Made by a program: the position numbers and the translations under genes. From NCBI GenBank assembly GCA_964023205.1, contig OZ026850.1, positions 3,122,368-3,186,367 of the forward strand: 64,000 nt of DNA, written 5' to 3'. Of the stretch, positions 49,301-61,200 are shown one piece after another. Source of the stretch: Lutraria lutraria. Lineage: Eukaryota > Mollusca > Bivalvia > Venerida > Mactridae. Numbering within the stretch: the stretch's first letter is position 1; every line of letters begins with the position of its first letter. The notes under the pieces are model-generated. The model saw only the letters and a list, made by a program, of their open reading frames with translations. It did not search any database and was not told where the DNA came from.

Positions 49301-52300
49301 TTTCAATTCCGAGGTAGTAAATTAGAAACAATTTATATATATATACAAAACCGCTTCATAAGCTTCATAAATACACTCAAATAAGATATTTTATGCATTC
49401 AAAATGATATTTAAGTAAGTAACATTGGTCACTCTGTTCCCAATTGACTCCTACTATGAATTATACAGTCAAACCATTAAACAAAGGCCAAAATTTGCAA
49501 AGACATTATACGGCCTTTGTAGGACAAATGGCCTTTATTCAGAAGATTTATTCAATGGCTGTTTTTTTATTCTGTCGTGACCGCAAACACAGGTTTGACT
49601 GTATACTCTTATTATATAATTTAAATACAGTTTCATTTTTGTTTTTATCTAGGAAAATTTCTTAAAGACACCTCACACCTTAACCGAACGTTTCAGGAAA
49701 AATATTTTTCTAAGATTTATTTTCGTTCTTAGAAATATCTTACTATGTAAGTAAAATTTTAGCGAAAACTAAGATAATTTAGATATTCTTAGAAGATTTT
49801 TCATCCTAGTTGGTTTGTGAATACGTGCACAAGTTATTTGCAGCCCTTTTTGTTATTTTTGGGATAGATATCGGCTTTGATGGGTTAAATTTGCACCGTG
49901 AAACACTAACTTTCTACAGACTTACATACTTTCTTTCGGTAGCATCTTGAATGATGTTTTTAATTATACCCTTTTCTCTCAGTGGGGATTGTATATACCT
50001 TTTTACTTGGGCAACGGGGGAGAATACCGGAACCAAAAATGGCATAAAAAGGCCTGGTTTGCACGTCCCCTGTGAAGTTGAAGACATTTTGTCAAATTCA
50101 ATTATATGACTGAAATACAGTTGATGACTGACGTAGAACGTATTGATTCCTTCTGTACTTACGTAACTGTCAACAGAAATTACTTTTATTATGCAATGAA
50201 TTTATGATTTTTTAAAAAGATGTATGTTACCATAACTCAATTCTTATACATGACCTGTCTATTAAGCCAGAGGTTAATCCGTATTATCTCATTTTGTACT
50301 TGTAGTTGTCAATAGATCTTATCGGATTTCATTTTTTTTCATTGACATATTTGTAGCATTGATTACTTTAGCAGATAAATCAACAACTTTAATCTTAAAA
50401 CATAATTTTGGAATCCATTTTCAGAAACCAGAAACGAAGAAATAATCCATAAGCAAGTGACAGGACATGAGGAAAAACCAAATGTAGATGATGGTTCAGG
50501 TATATTTTATTCAGCATTGATCCATTTACATAAATTATATTTCTGAAATAATGCTGCGTGATACATTTTACTTTTTATTTAGTAGTTCATTATTAGATTA
50601 TCAGCGACATTTATATGTCACCTTTAACACGATTAATCGTACATTTTTTGTTAACAAAAACTATTAAAAAGAACTATTTAGTTATATATATTAATGATAC
50701 AGTAATTATTGTGTGCAATTCAACTGTCTCCGACTTAAGCTTCATGACGCAAAATATTTCTGAACAACCCGAAAGCTTTGATCTTACCAACAGTAACATA
50801 AATTCTCGTCTGTAAAGGAAATGTATATTACACAAATCTACCACAAAAGGACTGTCTTCTGAATTCTTCAGAATCTCAAAACTTAGAGTTATTTATGTAT
50901 CTAGTTTTACATCGAAATCTATGCAGCATGGATAAATAATGTAGCAATTATTTTCTTTTTAGATATTAGAGATAAACTTATCAGAATTTATGAGGAAGAT
51001 TGTTCCACCTTGCCAGTGTCTCCTTTGTTTGAAGATGAGACTACTGAACTTTTAAAAGTCTACCAGAACCCGACTATGTTTCGGGTTTATTATAACAAGG
51101 AACAAAGACAAGAAGGCAGTGGACATGTACGTCAAGAAAAACAACCAAAAGAAGATAAAAAGTTTATTACATCTTATCAGGATATATTTGGCAAGGAGGG
51201 TTGTCTGTGTAAGAAAATTTACATAACAGGAGACGCTGGTGTAGGGAAGACGTCCTTCTGCAAACGAATATGTCTTTTATGGTGTAAATCAAAGCTAAAT
51301 GATCAAATTGAAGGCGAAATAAATCAAAGAAGCTGTTGTGATGAGGGTAGAACATCTTGTTGTACTTGCCTATGGTGCCTTTTGTGTAAATCAAAGTTAA
51401 ATGATCAAATTGAAGAAAACATAGACAACGGAAGCAATGATGATTATCATGATCCTATTAATGCTGATGTAGAATACATGTCTAGATTTGATTTTGTTTT
51501 TTATGTGACCCTACGTGACACTGATTTAATCGATGTTAATGCTATGATTGTAGATCAGCTGTTTTTCACTGATAATGATAAAACGAATGATGAAACGTAC
51601 AAGCGCATAAAACATATTCTGATGAACAAAGATTGTCTTGTTATATTAGATGGTTATGATGAATGGATGCCTAAGACGAGTGGAAAGAAGAAATATGACA
51701 AACCCACCTGCACATACTCTACGAAATGTGTCATATTGACAACTTGTAGACCCTACAAAATTAATGATATAAGATTGTTGCCAAACGAGATAGATCATCA
51801 AGTTCAGATAACTGGTATTGATTTAGAGTCTTCATATGATTATGTTGAATATTTGGTACAGAATATGAATGAGGCAAATCATGATATCAAAGATCCAAAT
51901 AAATTCAAGCGCGATGTAAGGAAATGTAACCTTCATGAGTTGCTATGTATTCCGATGATTGCTTCCCACTTGGTGGTGCTGTGGTTTAATAGAAAACTGA
52001 CTGAAATGTCTCTAGCACATATTTATTCATACATACTAGACATGCTTTTTGAAAGAGCTGAAAGTAGACATGTCAATATTCCACAATCAACAGAAGGAGA
52101 ATGTCAACTACCAGATTCATTTGCAGAGTTTAAATATTTGCAACAACATGCCCCTTTATTGTATAAATTAAGTTTACTTTCATTTAACTCATTTTTTAAC
52201 AAAGATGAACTGGCTGCAAATCTTGTATTTTCTAAACAACAGTTAATGTCTGAACCGTATAACTTGTCCAACGAGGAAAGCGATTTTCTGTGTCAAATTG

Positions 52301-53757
52301 GCATTTTGTCCAAAAATAAAGTGATAGGGCGTTATTTGGAACGTAGGCAAAAATTATCGTTTATTCATAACAGTTATATGGAGTTTTTGGCTGCATTTTT
52401 TATATGTTCATTCCATAAAAATAACTCTTTTGATGAAATTGATAATAAATGGACCATTGTCAATGATGTTTTACGATATAAAAACTTCTTCCTCTTTCTT
52501 ACTGGATTTTCTTCTCAAAAAATGAATATTTTCCTTAAGAAAATATACCAGTCATTTTCATGTGATTCACTAGTAGATGACTGCTGGGGAAATTCTATTT
52601 TTCATTTTGATCCTCATTATTTCGCTCCTTACTACCTTGTAGGGATTGAGTCATTACATCGCATAATTTTCAGATGTTGCAGGGAAGTTAGGAGATGCAA
52701 TAAAAAAGAGTGTAGACTTCTCATTGAGGATTTTATTTTTGATATTGATTCTTATGATGATAATGATGTTAGTGATTTGAAACAACTTCTGTTGTTGAAT
52801 ACAACATGTATAAAATCAATACATTCAGATAAATATTACCGTGAGTTTGATCAAGTCCATTGTTTGCAATATTTAATTACAAGAAATCTGTCGTCTGCCG
52901 ATTATGTAAAGTTCACTGAGTGCATGTTACAGAATAAATTGTCACTATACACTGTTTGTATCGAAGGTGGTTATACACTGTTGACACCAGAATTACCTGT
53001 GACAAGTCTCCATCATCTGACATCATTGTCTCTGTCTTATGTTAAAATTCAACATAACAGTTTATGTAATCTGGTGAAATTTCTGTCTGAAAATGTTCTC
53101 ATTGAAAATATAAAATTGTCTGGTGTGTCTTGTGATAATCACTGGTGTGATGATAGTGACTGTACATTGACACTAAATCTTCTACTACATACAAAACTCG
53201 CTTCATTATATCTGTGGGATGTTAATATTTTATGTAACAATGTAAATACTTTGAGTTTAAAGTCCATCACATTGCAAATATCTAAGAGGATTGTTAACCT
53301 TTGTTATATTGATTTATTTAACTGTATTAAGGATTCACAACTTGAACATCTTGTTAGTGGCTACATTTCAGATTACAATACAATGCAAGCATTGATGTCT
53401 ACAATGAAAACTTTACCATGCATCACGTTATTAAAACTGTGTTACATGAAATTACCTGATGATGCTATATTACAACTACATCATCATGTAACCCATCTGA
53501 AGATACAGCTGTGGGAAGTCACAATGAGTCGTAAATGTTTTGATTGTTTTATTGAAAGTTGTGTAAACAATAAATCTGAGATAAAATTTGAGTTACATAG
53601 ATGTGATGTCACACCAATTGATGGAGAAAATCACAATGAACTGTCAGAGGAGGAGTCTGTGGAATGCATGTCTGAATATCTTGAATTAAAATCTTCAATA
53701 AACATCACACTTAAAGATGATGATGAGATACACTTTGAAACAACAAGTTGTCTGTAA
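43374..53757 (+). CDS. NLR-like receptor copy 2: 2A-Ig-HEPN-NACHT
   Basis: Coding exons: ATG 43382-43565 (exon from 43374), 43913-44188, 46228-46592, 47265-47333, 48378-48630, 50425-50499, 50963-53757; all phases agree and give 1338 residues. Domain order is as in copy 1: leader ending GIEPNPGP, Ig domain (EDSGPYRIDVSN), HEPN with R273-x4-H278 across an exon junction, and a coiled-coil-like segment 7 residues longer than copy 1. The NACHT domain has GDAGVGKTS (497-505) and LVILDGYDEW (633-642), then winged-helix FIHNSYMEFLAAFF and LRR-like repeats. Between Walker A and the next conserved block the motif CKSKLNDQIE occurs twice, a local duplication at about 51280-51415 not in copy 1. Intron 2 (44189-46227) is long. 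The downstream sequence to about 54480 matches the copy 1 3' flank. Likely an intracellular sensor. Confidence 0.88.
43550..43561 (+). other. 2A-like ribosome-skipping site, copy 2
   Basis: Codes NPGP at residues 57-60 within AGIEPNPGP. The 61-residue leader differs from copy 1 at seven positions, all outside NPGP. Confidence 0.7.
46904..47100 (+). repeat. tRNA-derived SINE in NLR copy 2 intron
   Basis: CCCCCGTGGTCAAGCG fits an A box, and GGGAGTTCGAAACCACCC about 65 bp later fits a B box, the internal RNA polymerase III promoter. The rest is a non-tRNA tail. It is absent from the same intron of copies 1 and 3. The ends are approximate. Confidence 0.55.
48697..48832 (+). mobile_element. SINE with 15-bp duplication, NLR copy 2
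   Basis: A 106-bp body (48712-48817) starts GCCGCGAGCGTGGTCCAGTG, a tRNA-like head with an A box. It is flanked by exact copies of TTATGAAAAAGTTAG at 48697-48711 and 48818-48832. Copies 1 and 3 have the empty site (TTTTATGAAAGAGTTAC near 34190; TTATGAAAGGG near 62922). The long duplication is typical of LINE-driven insertion. Confidence 0.85.
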
Positions 53758-56700
53758 ATGTCTGATTTTATTTCTGTAAACGTTTGTGTAAAAAATATGC
53801 TTTTTCCATTTTGTGATTTCGGATGAAAATTTCAAAAAGTTTAGTTTTCTTATATAGAGTGATTTATTTGAGTTTATTTAACTGTAAAACATTCACTAAA
53901 TACTTTTTAAGAAATTTGCAACCAGAAGATAGTTTGAAATATAAATTGTGTTTGTTTATAATTGATAACATTTAACACATCGTAATGTTATCCATGTTTT
54001 TTTTGTACATTATGTAATATAATTTTGACATCGTGTAAATATTTATTACTTCATTTCAATGCATTTTGTGCTCTGATTTTACATTTATAAATATTTATGT
54101 CATAATCAGAATAATCAAAATTTGATTATTTCTACTTGTTTGTTGTTTTAAGAAAATTCAGAAATTTAGCACAATCTGGATTTCTACACAACTTAATGAA
54201 ATTTAAAGTCCCTGCCACAATTAAGAAATTGCTAGAAGGCTAAATGTACGAGTTTTGTCAGCAACAACAAGACATCCAGCTTATATACTACATGTTCGAT
54301 CGTCCATTAAATCGTCTTTTGCATCATCCACAAGTTGATGATCAAATTCCTCTTCACATGAACAAGAATATAAAACGCAAATGTTCATAACACATTGATT
54401 CTTGTGTAAAGAACATGAACTTAGTTGTATTTACCAATTAATGCAGAATTTATTACCTCCCATGGATAACGTAGCTTTGATACTTACACGCAATCAACAT
54501 TACAATGTTTTACCCTGTTTCTACATTGTTTTTGCCTGTCACTAGTTCATGTGGTTTGCTTTATTTCGTCACTTTGTAAATACTACGTGCCGTAATACGC
54601 TCGTTATACAACTTGATGTGCTTTTTATATTATAAAATGATACAATGTTATAAATAAAGTGCATGTTTGAATTCTCAACGTATTTTATTGAGTTTATCAG
54701 TTTCGGCACGAAAGCTTTCTAAGCCTCACCGGATACCTGCAGCGAATATTTCTCAGTGCATTACCCACTCAATAATTTGTTTTATATAGGACTTCGTGTC
54801 TATTGTGTGTATTTCATAACGTTCTTAAACAATCGCTTCTCGTCATTAAATATAACTGATATTATACAGCAAGAATGAACTAACAAACAATAAATTATAT
54901 TGAATTATACGTGAATATTATCAATCAGACCTTATTGTTATCTAAGCGAGACATTTATTCATGCAATGATAAAAACTATAAACACTGCTACATTCGTAAT
55001 AAACCACTTGAATAGCGTTTATTGTAGACCGTAATTTGATATTCTATACTTTAACTTGGCACATTCTATGACGCCGTTTAAAATATTTCATACAGATTTC
55101 AAACGAAATCAATGGAGCGTTTTTTTTTGTTTTTTGTTTGTTTTTGGTTCGAAGGAAAAATATTTAAACATGTAATCCGAACATTTGTAATAACACAATC
55201 ACGTCGCAATTGAACATATTTTTGTCTTTTTGAAGGTATACTGGTTTGAAAGTTTTATATTATTAAATGATAATTTAATGAAAATTAAAACATCTCATAT
55301 CTAGTGTCACAAATATATTTGGATTTACGTGTGTTTTTTGGACGGAAAACGTAAGTTTACAATCATTTATCATTGTGATTTGCAGTTTTTTCTAGTATTG
55401 GGTATTACATCAGAAGCTTGTTACGTACTTAAATAAGCAAGTTCAGCTGCTTCATTAATGTCTTCAGGCGTCATAAATAGGAATAAGTATATTTTATTGA
55501 CTCAGATATATAGAAGTATTCCTGATACGGTCCCTGAAGACTGTTTATTCAAGACAGTACCCTCCGGATAACTCCATTTTTGTATGGTCGTTAAAAATAA
55601 CGTAACATAAATAAGCTATAGACATAAACAAAAAAGACACGACAATTAATAGCAAACAAAAATAACAAATTAAAGTTTCATCACCTTGTTGGATGGTAAA
55701 ACTGAAGTAGGTCTTATTTTACCTAGAAAGATGTATTATCAGTGAAATTGATTTTCGTTCGCCTAAAAACAGTCCGAAGTTTTCTTTTTTAGTCATGAAG
55801 AACATGGTAATTAAAACTGTAGCATAGTATTTTTCAAAGATGTTGCGAAAAATAATTAAATAAACATCTCACAACATTTTGCGAGGTGTGGCTAAATAAA
55901 GATATTATGTGAATATTGTTTAATAAAATATATTTATTATCTCAATTTATCTATAATTGTTCTGTATTCATTCAAAAAGCTAATGGGCCATTAAAAACTA
56001 CATATGAATGCGGTGTCACTTTAAGCAGTGACGCTTATTTGGAGTTCCTACTTTAATTATGTTACACATGAAATAGACAATCTGCATTAACCTGCACGTA
56101 AAACATCTGAAGTGCGTATATCGAGAAATTTGATCGTTCTAGCGTTGCTACAAGCGACCGCCTGATATTTGGCTGTCATACGACCGAGAGACATAACAAC
56201 TCGGATATAAGCTTGTAATATCTACATTCTAGGTTTGATAATTATGTTTTTTTTTCTACCCATTTTATAAATGTTTCAATTGGTCTGTTGGAATGGAAAC
56301 AAACAAAGATGAACTTTGTTAAATTTTCTCTCAGTTGTCATTATTGGCGGTTGCAGTACGGAGAAAGTATTAAATTGTTTGAATTAATGATAACAAATGG
56401 TAATACATGATATGATAAACAACGATGTAGATTAAATAAAAAAAACGGGAATTGGTTATTCATCAAAAATAAGTATAAATTACGTCTTATATATACGTAT
56501 GTTTAGAATGAATCGATGACTTGTTGCTAAATTATTTGTCCAGCGTTGCCGCTAGTGACCGCCGAATGTCTATCATGTCTCATGATGAACAGAGAAATAA
56601 CGCGCAAAGATGACGAACTTGAATATTAAATAGTTAAAAGTAAGTAAGAAAGTAAGATTTATTTCTGAATACATGTCGCATAAAATCACATACATTTGTA

Positions 56701-57257
56701 ATGGGAATGAAATAAATAATTACAATTCTGATGATTTTTTTTATATGTGTATCTAGTATACTTATCACACACAGATAACATAATAATTAAATTATTGCAC
56801 AAAACATTTGATGGATGATATTTATCACATGTTATAATTTACAAATGAATTTTTTTTGACTGAAATAATATGTATCCACAAGATAACCTGAAATGCTCGA
56901 CACGTATTTTTTTACATGAAAAGACATTCTAGATTTGATTTTATTTCTATCTTTATGCAGGGTAATAATATGTCACTTCTTCATATCAATATTTCATTAA
57001 TTTTACTTAATATGTTTTAATAACCGTGTCTGCGCAAATATAAATTTCATTTAACTTTCTTGTTGACATTTTGGTTGGTGGGGTAAGGTATAAATAAAAT
57101 TTATGTATAAGTCTGAACTTTTTTTAATGAGTTCGTAATGTGAAAGCGTATTGTGAGTGACAAGCGATCGTGTTCATTAAATGAGACGTAAAGATAAACA
57201 TTGTTTAAAAAGAAATTGAATACCTTGAGTAAACATAACGGGTTCAACTTTTTGAAT
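53758..57257. other. 3' flank of NLR copy 2 and intergenic region
   Basis: The first 0.7 kb resembles the copy 1 3' flank. No exons are supported beyond it. An AATAAA occurs near 54654. The segment around 56150-56250 resembles upstream sequence of copies 1 and 2. Confidence 0.45.
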
Positions 57258-57368
57258 GTGAAAAATTAGTTTGACCGACGTCACCTAGACATTATAGAGT
57301 TGTTTCCCTTTGAACAAATTTTGTCTTAACACCACTTCCTGCCTGTGGACAATTTAAGTCGTCAGAAA
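57258..57368 (+). promoter_or_regulatory. Conserved upstream block, NLR copy 3
   Basis: The counterpart of the copy 1 and 2 blocks (TTGACCGACGTCACCTAGAC, then GTTGTTTCCCTTTGAACAAA). It holds the undisturbed target site CGTCAGAAA at 57360-57368, the one that took the foldback element in copy 1. Confidence 0.4.
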
Positions 57369-58255
57369 CATTTTTTCATTAGCTGTAATTATTAAATTAT
57401 TTAACCGCAATTCTATATTTGATAGATTAAGTATCTAAGCATGGAGAAGAAGAACTAGGACTCCCTACCATTAGTGAGAAATGTATCTTTAGTAGGAATA
57501 CAAATTATTTATTATGAAAATTTATTAGATTTTTAAACAACATTCCATCCATTGCATCCATTCGATTGTTAGCTAAGTAGATAATGTGTGATGTGGATGT
57601 AAAGAAATTTGACTGATGTTTTCATGGTCATCTCAAAATACTTCAAATTCAATGCTATTACTCAAAGAATTTTTATTTCATCGTATGCAAAGTTGATATG
57701 TTTGAAACAGTCCCTTATGCAAGGAACCAGTGGGTAGCTCACAGCCAATCTGCTACTTGATATTCGTTACACAATGGCAAGCGATGCCTGGAGCAAGAAT
57801 TCATTGAATGATCTTAAATGGCTTAACTATGCTGTTATTAACATTTCAAGATTATTGTATAATAACCGTATTGTTTGCAAAAATAAGCAAGCCAACATAA
57901 TTGTCAGATTTGTTTACAAGTTTTCTAAAATAGCGCGCAAGTGCAATTGAAAACAGTGCAGATATAAAATGCCAAGAAAACACGAAAACCGGTTAATCGA
58001 CCATATTCTAAATCCCACACTGATCTTAATAAAGGGGCTTACATCCATTAAATACGATGCAAAAACAAATTACTGTAGTAAAAGTGCGCTGCAAGAACCA
58101 CACTAGTTAAACATAATCTACTGCCTTAGATTCAGTCTAGAATATCAATTAATATGGTTGTCTAGACATAGGAACATATTGTACACTTCTAAATGTGCAT
58201 TGAGATTAAATGATAACTTAAGTAGTTTTCTGTTGATTCAAGTTCTGTATTTGTC

Positions 58256-61200
58256 TTTTTTACATATTTCAATATGGGTGTAGACCTTACAACATACAGA
58301 TGTAGGGTTGGATCGTTTATCCCTCAAAGGGGTGCTGGACTGACGATGATGCCGGTTTTTATTGACTTTAGCAAATTAGTGAAGATGATTGGAGTCGTGA
58401 TATTCATCAAAATGTTGTTGTTCCGAGGGGGTATAGAACAAAATCCTGGACCTGTCAGTAAGAATACATTCTTATTATCTGAATGAAGCCAGTGTTGCTT
58501 TATTCAGCTTGAATAATAATTACCAATAGGTTATAATTAAGTTATAACCTTGGTGCTAAAGACAAAAGAGCTGTTCTACAAGTCAAATGATTTTTTACCG
58601 AAAATGGCTTAAAAAGAAAATTAAATTGAAGAGGGTTATTTTATTTCCGACAAAGGAATGGCACCAAAATCCCCAATGGGTTCATTTCTTTGCTGTAAGT
58701 TAACTTATTAAGCATGATTTCAAATATAAAACTAGAGTTATCTAGGTATCATCATTTTATTTGAAACATAAGGTCAGTGTACAGGATTAAATTATCCTGA
58801 CATTCTATTTTTGTTGTATTATGAAGCCAACACGAATGAACGCATTTGTTTAACATGATATTCATAATATTATATTAGTTATAAAACTTCTCCTATGTAT
58901 GAAAAGATATATTATAAGTTTTTAATATTGAATTAAAACTTATTTGTACCTTCAGTTTTCGCTATCACAATGGACACTACATGTACATCAGTTTAACATA
59001 AGAAAATCATTATCATCACGATATTACTCTTCATAAAGGAGATTACCTTTGATAAAATATTGAACAATAAAAGTTAGCAAATTTTCAATTAATCATTAAA
59101 CAAGACTAAGTCTTGATTTCTTTAAATAGTTGAATCGTTAATATGTCAGTTTATAGAGAGCTTTGTTCAGTACATTCTGATTCAATGTATACCGTTTTGC
59201 TCCCAACATTTTGACCTAAGCTTTCATTTTGTTTTAGGTAAATACAATTTTAGATATCAATACCTTCTAGTAGAAATAGGTACAAAAGTGTTAAGGAAAC
59301 TATTTGATAGTAAAGTTGGCAACGACTTTGGGCAGTACTTGGCTACTAACCCAACTGCAAGAAGTACACTTACATCTCTGATGACTGGTAGGAATCGTAA
59401 AATAACAGTCGCACAGGAACCGTTACTACCACCTATAAAGGCAAAGCCCGTATCTTCAGATTTTGATATTACTTTGCTAACTTGCTTGTTAAGGAATGTA
59501 TGTGGTCTACGTCCTCCAAACAACAAAGTATGGATGACTCCAATGCCCACAGACACTTCAGTTGAAGCAACAATCACTAGGTTAAGAGATTGCAGGAACA
59601 ATGTGAGTACCTATATAATATCTTATGTTAAGTATTATTTGATCGTTTCCTTTTCTTTAATTTTTGAGTAATATCAAAACAGACATAACCCATGTTACAG
59701 CAAATTGAAATGAACAAAATTATTAGACGAATAAAAATTCAGTTATTTTGTGTTAACCGAAACTTTTAAATTTCAGAAAGTGTATTAAGGTATCTGGCTT
59801 GGATGTCAGGTTAAATCAAGTTTCACCAATTTATAGATTTAAAAACTAAACCATAATTATATAATAAAAAAACCCACTGTATAAAGTACATTGCCAATAA
59901 TTTGAAACAAATATTACATTTGATTGGTCTTCTATAAACCAATATCGCACGTAATTTACAAATTTTTGAACATCGATGACTACTCTGTATATAGGAATAT
60001 ATTACAACAAGTAGCCTTAAAATGACTATAAATGTATAAAGCAAGGAACCGTGCCTCCGGTTTTTTGATAAAGTCCTCCGTTCGTTAGAGCCTTGACTTT
60101 AAAAAAATTCCGTACCCAGAACCCCGCTGTTCATTACGTAATACGCCATAGATAAAAAATGGAAACAAGTATCAAAATTCTACGGCATGGTTCATTTTAC
60201 GTTTTTTTAGCGATTATAACAAAGCAGATACTTTAAGCGGTATTATGATTACACGCAAATGCCATTTTTGTTGTTTTTCAGTTGTCACACAGTGAAACAG
60301 TGTTGTCTCCAGAATCAGATCTCAATGACAAGTGGACAGAATTAAGTGATGTAAATATGAAATTAAATACTATTTCCCAATTCAGTTGGTAGATTATAAT
60401 GCTGGTTCTTATTTCACAATATAAGGTTTTATCCAGTCACTTCCGTCAAAATCGACCAGATAACAGGGTGCCGAATAAACTTTGCTTTATTAGGTCACCT
60501 GACCATGTGACTTGTGATAAACTGCACCTGACCACGTGATCTGACAGACTAGTTCTTATAAGAGAGTCGCCGGTTGAAATTCAGTGCCCGGGGGTGCGGT
60601 TTTCCTAGCCGAAATGAATTGAGGTTGATCGATAAAATGTTCTACGACTTACCTGCGTCTACATAACGTTATCAAGATGTCCGATGTGGTTGTTTATCGT
60701 GTCGTCGGTGAACGAACGTGACGTTACGCGCAGATTAATGAAAAAGTAACTAAATAGTCCCAAGTTTTTACCCTTATTTAAGCAAATTCAGTGACTGGAT
60801 AAATAGAATAATAGGTTAGTGACGTGGATTGAGTAAACGTTTATCCGGCTCGGCTGTGGAAATAATCGGATTCGCCTTCGGCTCACCCGATAAATTCCTC
60901 CGACTTGCCAGATAAACTTACTCATCCACGACACTAACCTATTATTCTCTATTTATTTTCTGTATTGTAATTATGGATGATTTAAAAATAAATTTTATTT
61001 CTCTTTGGAATATGTGGTAATAATAAACCTCTTATAATGCATCACAAGTACGGACATTGAGTTAAGGTATGTGGCTTGGTTAAAATCGCTAAAATAACGT
61101 AAAATGATATTTTACGTTATTTACAAAGATTAAATATCATACTTTAATACCAAGCAACAAAAATTTCTAACCGAACGCTCAAAAATGGTGTTTTATTGCG

